This document shows positions 52,314-60,620 of a stretch of DNA of 64,000 nt, one piece after another. Source of the DNA: Roseovarius sp. ZX-A-9 (lineage in GTDB: Bacteria; Pseudomonadota; Alphaproteobacteria; Rhodobacterales; Rhodobacteraceae); assembly GCF_028369135.1 (NCBI RefSeq), contig NZ_JAPWHW010000006.1:62001-126000 (forward strand). Direction: 5' to 3'. The first letter of the stretch is position 1; the number at the start of each line of letters is the position of its first letter. The translations under genes and the position numbers were made by a program. Below the pieces are notes generated by a model, which worked only from the letters and a program-made list of their open reading frames with translations, made no database searches and was not told where the DNA came from.

Positions 52314-53420
52314 TCAGTCGCCTTGCAGGATCACGATGGACTCGGGCGACCATGACAGCCAGACCTGCGCACCGATGCCCTGCTCGCGCGCTTCGCGCCC
52401 GCCACGCGATTGATTGGGGGTGGAGACGGCAATCGGTGTCTCCTTGCCCTCGATGGCGACGTGGAAATGGCTGCGTTCGCCCAGATAGGCGGCTTCGCAG
52501 ACCTTTCCTGCCACCGCATGCGCCGTATCGGGTTTTTCCGGCGTCAGTGAAAACTTCTCGGGGCGCAGCGCGACCTGCACCGGGGCGCCGTCGGGCTGGG
52601 TTATATTCTCGATCGGCATGGGGAAGGTCCCCAGCCCCTCGGCCTCAATCGCGGCACTGGCGGCACCGTTGCGGCGGACCGTTGCGGGAAAGAAGTTCAT
52701 GTTCCCGATAAAGCTGGCGACCGCGCGGGTCTTTGGCGACTCGTAGAGCCCTTCAGGCGTGTCCACCTGCAGCACCTTGCCCCCCGCCATCACCGCGATC
52801 CGGTCCGACAGGGTCAGCGCCTCTTCCTGGTCGTGGGTGACAAAGACGAAGGTGATACCGACCTGCCGTTGCAGCGCGCGCAGTTCCAGCTGCATCTGTT
52901 CGCGCAACTGCTTGTCCAGCGCGCCCAGCGGTTCATCCAGCAGCAGAACCTTGGGCCGCAGGATCAGCGCCCGCGCCAGCGCGATCCGCTGCCGCTGCCC
53001 GCCCGACAACTGCGTCGCCTTGCGGTCGCCATAGCCCGGCAGCTTGATCAGCTCCAGCATCTCATCGACCATTTCGCGGCGCTTGGCGCGCGGCAGTTTC
53101 TTTTTGCGCAAGCCGTAGGCGATGTTGTCCGCAACGCTGAGATGCGGAAAGATCGCGTAGCTCTGGAACACCATGTTCACCGGGCGGCGATGCGGCGGCA
53201 CGTCCGACATCGGCTGCCCGTCGATATAGATCTCGCCCTTGGTCGTCGATTCGAACCCCGCCAGCATCCGCAACAGCGTGGTCTTGCCGCAGCCCGATGC
53301 CCCCAGAAGCGAGAAGAATTCCCCCTTCCCGATATCAATCGATATCTCGTCGACCGCCTGAAACGCGCCGAAGAACTTGCTCACGCGGTCGATCAAGATG
53401 AATGCGTCTGCATGGGTCAT
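52314..53420 (-). CDS. Polyamine-type ABC transporter ATP-binding protein
   Basis: A 368-residue PotA-like ATPase. Walker A is LGASGCGKTTLLRMLAG near residue 40, the Q-loop MVFQSYAIFPHLSV, signature LSGGQRQRIALARALILRP near 135 and Walker B VLLLDEPLGALD. The C-terminal TOBE domain (about 280-368) includes VALRPEKFSL. It energises import by the two adjacent permeases. Start at 53420, 14 bases after the permease stop. Confidence 0.93.
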   Translation of the reverse strand: MTHADAFILIDRVSKFFGAFQAVDEISIDIGKGEFFSLLGASGCGKTTLLRMLAGFESTTKGEIYIDGQPMSDVPPHRRPVNMVFQSYAIFPHLSVADNIAYGLRKKKLPRAKRREMVDEMLELIKLPGYGDRKATQLSGGQRQRIALARALILRPKVLLLDEPLGALDKQLREQMQLELRALQRQVGITFVFVTHDQEEALTLSDRIAVMAGGKVLQVDTPEGLYESPKTRAVASFIGNMNFFPATVRRNGAASAAIEAEGLGTFPMPIENITQPDGAPVQVALRPEKFSLTPEKPDTAHAVAGKVCEAAYLGERSHFHVAIEGKETPIAVSTPNQSRGGREAREQGIGAQVWLSWSPESIVILQGD

Positions 53421-53434
53421 GTGCCGGGCGCCCT

Positions 53435-54241
53435 TTATTGGTCAGATTCAAGACCCCGCCGCCCGAAATACTGGGCGACGAAGACCACGAAAAACGAAAC
53501 GAAGAGGATCAGCGCAGACAGCGCCAAGATCGACGGGAATTCCTGGGGAAAGCGCAGCTGCCCCCAGATATACATCGGCAGCGTGGGGTCGGTGCCGGTC
53601 AGAAAGAACGCCATGATGAATTCATCGAACGAGATGGTGAAGGACAACAACAGGCTGGCCACGATGCCGGGAAACACCATCGGCATCGTCACACGCCAGA
53701 AGGTCCACCAACCGTTTTCGCCCAGATCGGCCGACGCCTCCTCCATGGATTTGTCGAACCCTTCGAACCGCGGCAGCAATGTTGCCACCGCGAAAGGCAG
53801 GCAGACGATCAGGTGGCCCAGCGTCACGGTAAACAGCGACAGCGGCACGCCCAGCCGGCTCATCAGGATCAGCAGCGCCACACCAAAGATGATCCCCGGT
53901 ATGACCAGCGGCATCATGATGAACGTCACCAACACGTTCTTGCCCGGCAGCCGATAGCGGGTGATCGCGCGCGCAGCGATAACGCCGAGAATGGTCGAAA
54001 TCACGGCCACCGCCGCGCCCACCTTGACGCTGTTCCACAGCGCGTTCCACACCGGCTCGCGGCTCCATAATTCGACATACCACTTGGTTGTCAGACCGGT
54101 CAGCGGAAACTTTACATAGACCGAGTCATTGAAGCTGAAGAGCGGGATGAAGAGCACCGGCAGATACAGAACCACGAGAAAGAGGATCGCGTAGATCTGC
54201 AACGGTCGGTTGGGGCGTTTGATATACGAAAGATCGCTCAT
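53435..54241 (-). CDS. Polyamine-type ABC transporter permease, PotC-like
   Basis: A 268-residue permease with six helices. The EAA loop reads MEEASADLGENGWWTFWRVT near residue 165 and precedes the LP-type MPMVFPGI, as in binding-protein-dependent inner-membrane components. LFVVLYLPVLFIPLFSFNDS near 20 is typical of PotC. ATG at 54241 overlaps the stop of the PotB-like gene (ATGA). Confidence 0.92.
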   Translation of the reverse strand: MSDLSYIKRPNRPLQIYAILFLVVLYLPVLFIPLFSFNDSVYVKFPLTGLTTKWYVELWSREPVWNALWNSVKVGAAVAVISTILGVIAARAITRYRLPGKNVLVTFIMMPLVIPGIIFGVALLILMSRLGVPLSLFTVTLGHLIVCLPFAVATLLPRFEGFDKSMEEASADLGENGWWTFWRVTMPMVFPGIVASLLLSFTISFDEFIMAFFLTGTDPTLPMYIWGQLRFPQEFPSILALSALILFVSFFVVFVAQYFGRRGLESDQ

Positions 54242-55164
54242 GCAATTTTCTCCCTCGCGAGGCGGGTGATGAACAAGAACACCAGCGCAATCAAAGAAAT
54301 CCACATCATCAGGACCATCGACAGCGTGGCCCCCATCGGCCAGTTGTTCACCGGGCCGAATTGCAACTGGATGAAATTGCCGATCATCGCGCCATCCGGC
54401 CCGCCCAGCAATGCCGGCGTGATATAGTCACCCGTGGTGGGGATGAAGATCAGGAAACACGCCGCGATCACGCCGGGCAGCGACAGCGGCAACGTGATCC
54501 GCATGAACCGCGCCACCGGCCCGTCGCCCAGATCGGTGGCCGCCTCCAGCAGCGACTTGTCGATCTTTTCAAGGCTGACATAGAGCGGCAGGATCGCGAA
54601 AGCCGCCCATGCATGGGCCAGCGTGATGATCACCGCCTCCTGGCTGTACAGGAGGAATTCCAGCGGCGCCTCGATCAGTCCAACAGCCATCAGGCCGGAA
54701 TTGATCACCCCCTCATAGCCGAGGATCACCTTCCAAGCGAAAACCCGCAACAGGTAGCTGGTCCAGAATGGCAGTGTCATCAGGATGATCCACATCATCT
54801 TGTTTCGATGGACGTGGAAGGCGACAAAATAGGCCATCGGGTAGCACAGGATAACCGTGGCAACCGTGGCAATGCCCGAAATCCAGAACGACCGGCTGAG
54901 CAATGCGCCATAGATCGGTTCGTTCCATGTCCGCGCGTAGTTGGCCATCGTCAGTGTCGTGTCGAAATCGAAGCCCTGACGGGTCCAGAGGCTCATCGTG
55001 ACGAGGATGAAAAACGGGGCGATGATGCCGACCCCCATAACCAGCAATGTCGGCGTCATCAGCAGAAAACCACGCAGGTTCTCGTGGCGGTGAAGCAGCC
55101 CGCTCAGCCCGCCCCGGCCAGGACTGCGCTGCGCTTTCGTGCTGGAATTCGACGTTTCTGTCAT
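54238..55164 (-). CDS. Polyamine-type ABC transporter permease, PotB-like
   Basis: A 308-residue permease. After a Ser/Arg-rich cytoplasmic tail (1-30), hydrophobic segments begin at FLLMTPTLLVMGVGIIAPFF. The EAA loop is LLEAATDLGDGPVARFMRIT near 205, followed by LPLSLPGV. TFPFWTSYLLRVFAW-like LPFWTSYLLRVFAWKVIL near 135 is characteristic of PotB. It lies downstream of the receptor gene behind an attenuator hairpin. Confidence 0.92.
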   Translation of the reverse strand: MTETSNSSTKAQRSPGRGGLSGLLHRHENLRGFLLMTPTLLVMGVGIIAPFFILVTMSLWTRQGFDFDTTLTMANYARTWNEPIYGALLSRSFWISGIATVATVILCYPMAYFVAFHVHRNKMMWIILMTLPFWTSYLLRVFAWKVILGYEGVINSGLMAVGLIEAPLEFLLYSQEAVIITLAHAWAAFAILPLYVSLEKIDKSLLEAATDLGDGPVARFMRITLPLSLPGVIAACFLIFIPTTGDYITPALLGGPDGAMIGNFIQLQFGPVNNWPMGATLSMVLMMWISLIALVFLFITRLAREKIA

Positions 55165-55190
55165 CCGGCCCTACCAATTCTGGAACATCT

Positions 55191-55223
55191 GAAAAGGCCC
55201 GCAAACCTGGGGTTCGCGGGCCT
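55191..55223 (-). terminator. Attenuating terminator after the receptor gene (minus strand)
   Basis: Read on the minus strand, AGGCCCGCGAACC (55223-55211) pairs with GGTTTGCGGGCCT (55207-55195) with one mismatch around a short loop, followed by TTTTC. It lies in the 72-base gap between the receptor gene and the first permease gene, so it should lower permease transcription relative to the receptor. Confidence 0.82.
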
Positions 55224-55236
55224 GGCAGCGCGGCGT

Positions 55237-56367
55237 TCAGAAACCGGCCTTGATCTGTTCGAACGTCTCGTTCATCTTCGTTTCCCACTCTTGGGTCTGC
55301 GGCACCTGGAAATGGCCCGCAGACAAGACTTCGGAGGGGGTCTTGCTCAGCCCGAGGCTGTCCAGCTTGGCCGCGTCAAACGCATCGAACGCCTTGATGT
55401 TGGAGTGACCGTAACCATAATCGTTGATCATGAAATGCCCGGTCTCGACGCTCAGCAGGCTGTCGATGATCTCATACGCCTTGTCGACCTTGGGCGCGTC
55501 CTTGTGAATCATCAGGCCACAGACCCAGGTCAGCGCGCCTTCCTTCGGCTTGGCAAACTTGACCGGCACGCCTTCGGCCTGCAACTGCACCGCAGAGCTT
55601 GCCCAGGTCATCGACGCGACCATCTCTCCTGAGGACAGCGCCTGCTCCAGCGTTGTGTTGTCGTCGGTATAGGTCCGCATCAGCGGGCGCTGTTCGCGCA
55701 TCACTGCGGCGATCTTCTCGAACGCCTCGGGCGTGTCGATATCCTTGAAATCGACCCCCGCCTTGATCGCCCCGACCCACCATGCGTCAGCCCCCGAGCC
55801 GAGCGAGCCGAGCTTGCCCGAATATTTCGGGTCCCACAGGATATCCCAGCTCTCTTCCTTGCCCTCCAGATCGACAAGGTCGGTCCGGTAGGTGATCGAG
55901 GTCTGACCCCAGTCGAAGGGCGCCATCCAGATCGAACCGCCTTCGGCATCGTTGCCCTCAAGGTCGACCAGCGCCGGAATGACATCGGGCCAGTTGCCCA
56001 GACGCGACGGGTCGATCGGCTGGAACAGTCCGGTCGCGACCCAGCGCGGCATCGCCTGATTGCACGGGTGTGACACGTCCACGACGAACCCGCCGCGCAT
56101 CTTGGTCAGCGCCTCTTCGGAGCCGCCGAAAACGGCAAAGTTTGGCATCTCGCCATTGTTGTTCGCCATATAGGGACCGAACAACTCAGGGATGTCATAC
56201 CCGCCCCATGTGAAATACGTCCCCTGATCCTCGGGGGCGGCCATCGCGCGTCGCGCACCCGCTGGCAACGTGGCGATCGCCACCCCGCTTGCCAGTAGTG
56301 AGCGTGCAAACGCCCGGCGACTCATCTTGCCTTCGCGCACCGCGCCTAGCTGATCAACAATATCCAT
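55237..56367 (-). CDS. Polyamine-type ABC transporter substrate-binding protein (Tat-exported)
   Basis: A 376-residue PotD/PotF-like receptor. The N-terminus has a twin-arginine signal, MSRRAFARSLLASGVAIATL near residue 15, cleaved after a later AMA near 43. The mature part contains TYFTWGGYDIPELFGPYMAN, VVDVSHPCNQAMPRWVATGL near 95 and WMAPFDWGQTSITYRTDLVD near 150. Family members bind polyamines, opines, or compounds such as glycine betaine analogues. The start at 56367 follows AAGGGAG. A BetI-like operator candidate lies 130 bases upstream. Confidence 0.9.
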   Translation of the reverse strand: MDIVDQLGAVREGKMSRRAFARSLLASGVAIATLPAGARRAMAAPEDQGTYFTWGGYDIPELFGPYMANNNGEMPNFAVFGGSEEALTKMRGGFVVDVSHPCNQAMPRWVATGLFQPIDPSRLGNWPDVIPALVDLEGNDAEGGSIWMAPFDWGQTSITYRTDLVDLEGKEESWDILWDPKYSGKLGSLGSGADAWWVGAIKAGVDFKDIDTPEAFEKIAAVMREQRPLMRTYTDDNTTLEQALSSGEMVASMTWASSAVQLQAEGVPVKFAKPKEGALTWVCGLMIHKDAPKVDKAYEIIDSLLSVETGHFMINDYGYGHSNIKAFDAFDAAKLDSLGLSKTPSEVLSAGHFQVPQTQEWETKMNETFEQIKAGF

Positions 56368-56496
56368 CTCTGTCAGACTCCCTTATGGTATGGCCCGGAT
56401 TATTATGTACCGGTTATCCGTGGATGATCACCCGAGTGCTGACACCAGTCAATGTAAAAGAACGCAGCCATAGCGGGTGGAATCCCACGCCCACTT

Positions 56497-56514
56497 ATTG
56501 AACATTCATTCAAT
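56497..56514. promoter_or_regulatory. BetI-like operator candidate upstream of the ABC receptor gene
   Basis: ATTGAACATTCATTCAAT has perfect six-base arms ATTGAA and TTCAAT around an imperfect centre. This TTGAA-n-TTCAA type of dyad is typical of BetI/TetR operators. It lies between the receptor gene (starting 56367, minus) and the end of the second TetR gene. Confidence 0.65.
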
Positions 56515-56645
56515 GGTTAAATTCTGATCGGATTTTTGCCGGGTATCCTGCCCGCCCGCCGCCACGCCGGAAGCCGACCCGCCCTAATCGCCGCCAAAGA
56601 CGAAAATGGCGGCGAGCAAAAAGCAGGCGCAATTGCCGACCACGT

Positions 56646-57302
56646 TCACGCGCGGTCAATATGCCCTACAAGCGTGGGCACCATCCGGCCCAGAAAGACC
56701 CGTGTGGCTCGTTCGGCCCGGGCGCGGTCGATCGCACCGGGGGCGACGTGCAGATGCTGCCAATACCCGTCTGTCAGCGTCTCCATCCAGTCCGCCAGTT
56801 CTTCGGCCGCGCCAGGTGCCGCGCCTTGCATCAAGGCCGACCAGACCCGGGTCAGTGCGTCGCGGCGGCGCTGGTCGAACTCCTGCGCCACTTCGGCATA
56901 TTGCGCGGAAAAGCGCAGCTCGCCCCAGAATGCGAACCAGAGCGGCAGCACCTTGGGCCCGCAGGCGCGGGGATCAAAATCGGCAGCAACAATCGCGCCC
57001 AGTTGTTCGCGAGGATCCTCCCCCGCCTTCTCCAGCGCGCGCATCCAGAGCGCCTCGTACTGGGAATATAGATCGCGCAGCGTCTCGGTCAGCAACCCGT
57101 TTTTGGACTTGAAATAGAAGACGGCCACGCCCTGGCTCAGCCCGGCCTCGTCCGCGACGGTGGCCAGAGTCGTGCGGGCCAGCCCGTGCGTCAGGATCGA
57201 CCGCTTGGCCGCGTCAAGCAACTGCCGCCGTCTTCGATTCGCGTTTTCGGTACGCTCTTTTCGCGGTCTGGAGCGTGTTTCAGCCATATCATGCCTTTTC
57301 AT
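56646..57302 (-). CDS. TetR-family regulator, BetI-like (second copy in the locus)
   Basis: A 218-residue regulator. RRRRQLLDAAKRSILTHGLA leads into the helix-turn-helix ARTTLATVADEAGLSQGVAV with FYFKSKNGLL, as in BetI. The helical ligand domain includes LPLWFAFWGELRFSAQYAEV near 105. It is about the same size as the other TetR protein of the locus (51550-52245) and shares the WxAFxGE block, so they are paralogues. ATG at 57302 (GAGG upstream) or 57287 can be the start. It is divergent from the FAD-oxidase operon, with a palindrome in the gap. Confidence 0.88.
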   Translation of the reverse strand: MKRHDMAETRSRPRKERTENANRRRRQLLDAAKRSILTHGLARTTLATVADEAGLSQGVAVFYFKSKNGLLTETLRDLYSQYEALWMRALEKAGEDPREQLGAIVAADFDPRACGPKVLPLWFAFWGELRFSAQYAEVAQEFDQRRRDALTRVWSALMQGAAPGAAEELADWMETLTDGYWQHLHVAPGAIDRARAERATRVFLGRMVPTLVGHIDRA

Positions 57303-57358
57303 TCCGGGCGCCTCATCCCCTTTTTGGCACAGGAAATCAGCGCCGTCAGCCCTTATTT

Positions 57359-57378
57359 TTATGTGAGCGCTCAAATAA
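57359..57378. promoter_or_regulatory. TetR operator candidate in the divergent promoter
   Basis: TGAGCGCTCA (57364-57373) is a perfect palindrome, extended by TTAT and ATAA on the two sides to a 20-base dyad with a single mismatched pair. It lies between the BetI-like gene (minus) and the FAD-oxidase operon (plus), where a shared operator is expected. Confidence 0.7.
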
Positions 57379-57429
57379 CTTTACCCGGAGGCCCGTCCCG
57401 GTCTAGATTGGCCGCAGGGAACCTCTCAT

Positions 57430-59067
57430 ATGACCGAAAACACCAAATATGACGCGATCATCGCGGGCGCGGGCCATAACGGCCTGACCACGGCCGCCTA
57501 TCTGGCGCGCGCGGGCCTGCGTGTTCTGGTGGTCGAGAAAAACGACTGGATCGGCGGCGCGGCGGTCAGCCGCTCGCTGCACGAGGGCTGGACCTACTCT
57601 AATTGCTCCTACGTCTGCTCGCTCTTGCGGCGCGAAATCGTGCGCGACCTCGATCTGCCCAAATTCGGGCTTCAGGTGATCCCCTACGAGGGCGGTGCCA
57701 GCTTTACCAAGAGCGGTGATTACTTCGCCTATTACTCGGACCATGACGCCCTGCGCCGGGAAATGGCGCGCCATTCCCCCCGCGATGCGGATGCTTACGC
57801 GCGCTACAGTCAGGCGATCATGCGCCAGTGCCGTTTCATCCGGCCCTTTCTGCTGCGCGACGCGCCGGACCCCACATCCCTGCGCCCGCGCGACCTGAAC
57901 GAACTGGCCTATCTGGTGAAAAAGGCCCACGGGCTGGGCAGTCGCGAGCTTGGCGAAACGCTGCGATTCTGGACCATGTCCATCGGTGATCTGCTGGACG
58001 AGCATTTCGAGAATGACCTGATCAAGGCGCATCTGGCAGGCTCCGGCATCATCGGCACTGGCCTCGGTGTTTATTCGCCGGGTACGGCCTACGTTCTGCT
58101 GCATCACTACATGGGCGATCTGGATGGCGGCATCGGCGCATGGGGCTTTGCCCGGGGCGGGATGGGCGCAATCACCGCCGCGATGGGGGCCGCGTTCGAG
58201 CATTTCGGCGGCACGATCCGGACCGGCTCGGGCGTCGAGGAATTCATCGTCGAAAACGGTCGGGTCATCGGCGTCGCGCTGGAGAATGGCGATACGTTCC
58301 ACGCGCCGGTGGTGGCGTCGAACATGGATGTCAAACGCACCTTCCTGAAGCACGTCCCGCGCGCCAAGCTGCCCGGTGATTTCGCCACCGCGGTCGAGCG
58401 TTTCAAGATTCGCGGCTCTTCGGCCAAGCTGAATATCGCGCTGGACCGGATGCCCGACATGCCTGCCGCGCCGCCTCATGCCAGTTTCCTGCGTGGCGAT
58501 ATGCACGTCTCGGAAAGCCTGATGGAGCTGGAACGTGCCTATGATGACTGGAAGGATGGCCGCTGGTCCGCCAAACCCTATATCGACATGCTGATCCCCA
58601 GCCAGATCGACCCAACCATGGCCCCGTCAGGCAGCCACATGATGACGGTCTTCGTGCAATACGCGCCCTATGACCTGGAGGTGAACGGCACCCGGTCAGG
58701 CGCGAATTGGGATGATGCGCAGCGCGCCGCGATGGCCGAGGTGGTGATCGACCGTATCGCCATAGCCTGCCCCGACATACGCGAGCGTATTGTTCACAAG
58801 GAGGTCCGCAGCCCCGCCGATATCGAGCGTGAAGTCGGTCTGACCGAAGGCAACATTTTCCAGGGCGAACTCACGTTCGATCAGCTGCTGTTTAACCGGC
58901 CTGTACCGGGATTTTCCCAGTACGAATCTCCCATCAAGGGGCTCTATCTGGTCGGCTCCTCCGCCCATCCCGGCGGCGGGGTCATGGGCGCGCCCGGCGC
59001 CAATGCCGCGCGCGCCATCCTGCGGCGCGAAACCCGTGACAACCGCATGAAGGGTTACGCCGCATGA
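57430..59067 (+). CDS. FAD-dependent oxidoreductase, CrtI/amine-oxidase type (first paralogue)
   Basis: A 545-residue flavoprotein. IIAGAGHNGLTTAAYLARAG with VVEKNDWIGG after it is the dinucleotide fold; the C-terminal FAD-contact block reads LYLVGSSAHPGGGVMGAPGA near 510. The overall shape is that of CrtI-like phytoene-desaturase/amine-oxidase relatives, but there are no carotenoid genes here. ARGGMGAITAAMGAAFEHFG near 240 is the family's central motif. It is the first gene of a five-gene operon with a paralogue, a GcvT-like protein, an aminotransferase and a dioxygenase, which points to catabolism of a methylated amine. The TGA overlaps the next ATG. Confidence 0.85.
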   Translation: MTENTKYDAIIAGAGHNGLTTAAYLARAGLRVLVVEKNDWIGGAAVSRSLHEGWTYSNCSYVCSLLRREIVRDLDLPKFGLQVIPYEGGASFTKSGDYFAYYSDHDALRREMARHSPRDADAYARYSQAIMRQCRFIRPFLLRDAPDPTSLRPRDLNELAYLVKKAHGLGSRELGETLRFWTMSIGDLLDEHFENDLIKAHLAGSGIIGTGLGVYSPGTAYVLLHHYMGDLDGGIGAWGFARGGMGAITAAMGAAFEHFGGTIRTGSGVEEFIVENGRVIGVALENGDTFHAPVVASNMDVKRTFLKHVPRAKLPGDFATAVERFKIRGSSAKLNIALDRMPDMPAAPPHASFLRGDMHVSESLMELERAYDDWKDGRWSAKPYIDMLIPSQIDPTMAPSGSHMMTVFVQYAPYDLEVNGTRSGANWDDAQRAAMAEVVIDRIAIACPDIRERIVHKEVRSPADIEREVGLTEGNIFQGELTFDQLLFNRPVPGFSQYESPIKGLYLVGSSAHPGGGVMGAPGANAARAILRRETRDNRMKGYAA

Positions 59068-60620
59068 CTCGGTTTGATGCGATTGTGATCGGCGGCGGGA
59101 TCAACGGACTGACCGCAGCCGCCGTGCTGGCGCGGCGCGGCAAATCGGTCTGCGTGCTGGATCAGGCGGAAACCTTGGGCGGCATGGCAGCACCGGGGCC
59201 GGACGGCGCGCCGCGCGGCGCGCATCTGCTCTATAATCTCAGCCCGGCTGTCCGCCGCGATATCGGTCTTGGCAATCGCGACTGGCCGTTTCGTAGCGCC
59301 CCCCTGCCCTCGGTCGCGTTGTCACCCGATGGCCGCCATGTGGTGCTGCGCGGTGGCGAAGCGACAAATGGGGACAGCAGTGCCCATCCCGACGCGGACG
59401 CCTATCGCGCGCTGCACGGGCGGCTGGCCAAATACGGCGCGCTGCTGCGGCAACTGGCCGAGAATGCCCCGCCCGGCTTTGACGGCAAGCTCGCCTCGCG
59501 CAGCGCGTTACGTCAAATGATGCGGCTGGGCTGGTTCGGGCTCGGGCTCAAACGGCTGGGCCGCGACGAGATGCGCAATTTCCTGCGCGTGCTGCTATCC
59601 AATGCCTATGACACGATCCTGGACGAAATGCCCGATGGCCCGATGGCCGGACTGCTGGCCGCCGATGCGGTGCGCGGGGCGGCGGCCGGCCCGCGTGCCC
59701 CCGGCACCGTATTCAGCCTGATCTACCGCATGGGCCATGGCGGCGAGGTCACGCTGCCGATGGGCGGGATGAGCGCGCTATGCAGTGCCTTCGCAGACGC
59801 CGCGCGTAATGCGGGCTGTCAGATCGAGACCGGCGTTACTGTCACCCGCGTGCTGATCGAAGCGGGGGCTGCCTGCGGTGTCGAGACCGCCGATGGCCGC
59901 CAGATCACCGCGCCGCTGGTGTTGACCAGCACCGGGGCAGAGGTGACCTGCCACCTGGCCGGCCCGCAGCATTTCGATATCGAAGCGACGCGCCGGATGC
60001 GCAATGTTCGCGCCCGTGGCACCGCCGCCAAGGTAAATCTGCGGCTCAGCAGCCTGCCTGCGGTCATCGGGCTGAGCCGCGATCTGATGGCCGCGCGCCT
60101 CATAGCCGCGCCCTCTGCCACCTATGTAGAGCGTGCCTTCAACCCGTCGAAATACCGCGAGATGTCCCCCAACCCGGTGATCGAGGCAGTGATTCCGTCC
60201 GTCACCGACCCCGGCCTGACCTCTGGGGACAGTCATTACCTGTCAGCGATCGTGCAATACGCGCCGTGCGATCTGGAAGGCGGTTGGACCGAGACGGCAA
60301 AACGCGCGCTGGCGAAAGCAACCATCGACACGTTGGCCACCTACATGCCGGACCTGCCCGGCCAGATCACCGCGAGCGAAGTGCTGACCCCCGTCGATAT
60401 CGAGGCGCAGACCGGCGCGCCGGGCGGGCATTGGCACCATGCGGAAATGAGCCTTGACCAGTTGCTGACCTTGCGTCCGGCAAACGGGCTGGGGCGCTAT
60501 GCGCTGGGTCCTGCGGGGCTCTATCTCTGCGGCGCGTCGGCGCATCCGGGCGGCGACATCATGGGCCTTGCGGGCCGCAATGCGGCTCTGGCCGCGCTTG
60601 CATCGGAGGGCCGGAAATGA
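59064..60620 (+). CDS. FAD-dependent oxidoreductase, CrtI/amine-oxidase type (second paralogue)
   Basis: A 518-residue paralogue of the preceding protein. AIVIGGGINGLTAAAVLARR is the FAD motif, GHGGEVTLPMGGMSALCSAF near 230 corresponds to the partner's central block and LYLCGASAHPGGDIMGLAGR near 488 to its C-terminal block. The two are coupled by ATGA and probably form a heteromer or act in sequence, as occurs for other paired FAD enzymes. It overlaps the GcvT-like gene by four bases (ATGA). Confidence 0.85.
   Translation: MTRFDAIVIGGGINGLTAAAVLARRGKSVCVLDQAETLGGMAAPGPDGAPRGAHLLYNLSPAVRRDIGLGNRDWPFRSAPLPSVALSPDGRHVVLRGGEATNGDSSAHPDADAYRALHGRLAKYGALLRQLAENAPPGFDGKLASRSALRQMMRLGWFGLGLKRLGRDEMRNFLRVLLSNAYDTILDEMPDGPMAGLLAADAVRGAAAGPRAPGTVFSLIYRMGHGGEVTLPMGGMSALCSAFADAARNAGCQIETGVTVTRVLIEAGAACGVETADGRQITAPLVLTSTGAEVTCHLAGPQHFDIEATRRMRNVRARGTAAKVNLRLSSLPAVIGLSRDLMAARLIAAPSATYVERAFNPSKYREMSPNPVIEAVIPSVTDPGLTSGDSHYLSAIVQYAPCDLEGGWTETAKRALAKATIDTLATYMPDLPGQITASEVLTPVDIEAQTGAPGGHWHHAEMSLDQLLTLRPANGLGRYALGPAGLYLCGASAHPGGDIMGLAGRNAALAALASEGRK

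Noticed and set aside
57430-60620. Carotenoid biosynthesis (CrtI/CrtD-like pair)
   Set aside because: The fold is shared, but no crtB, crtY or other carotenoid genes are nearby, and GcvT, aminotransferase and PhyH partners point to amine catabolism.
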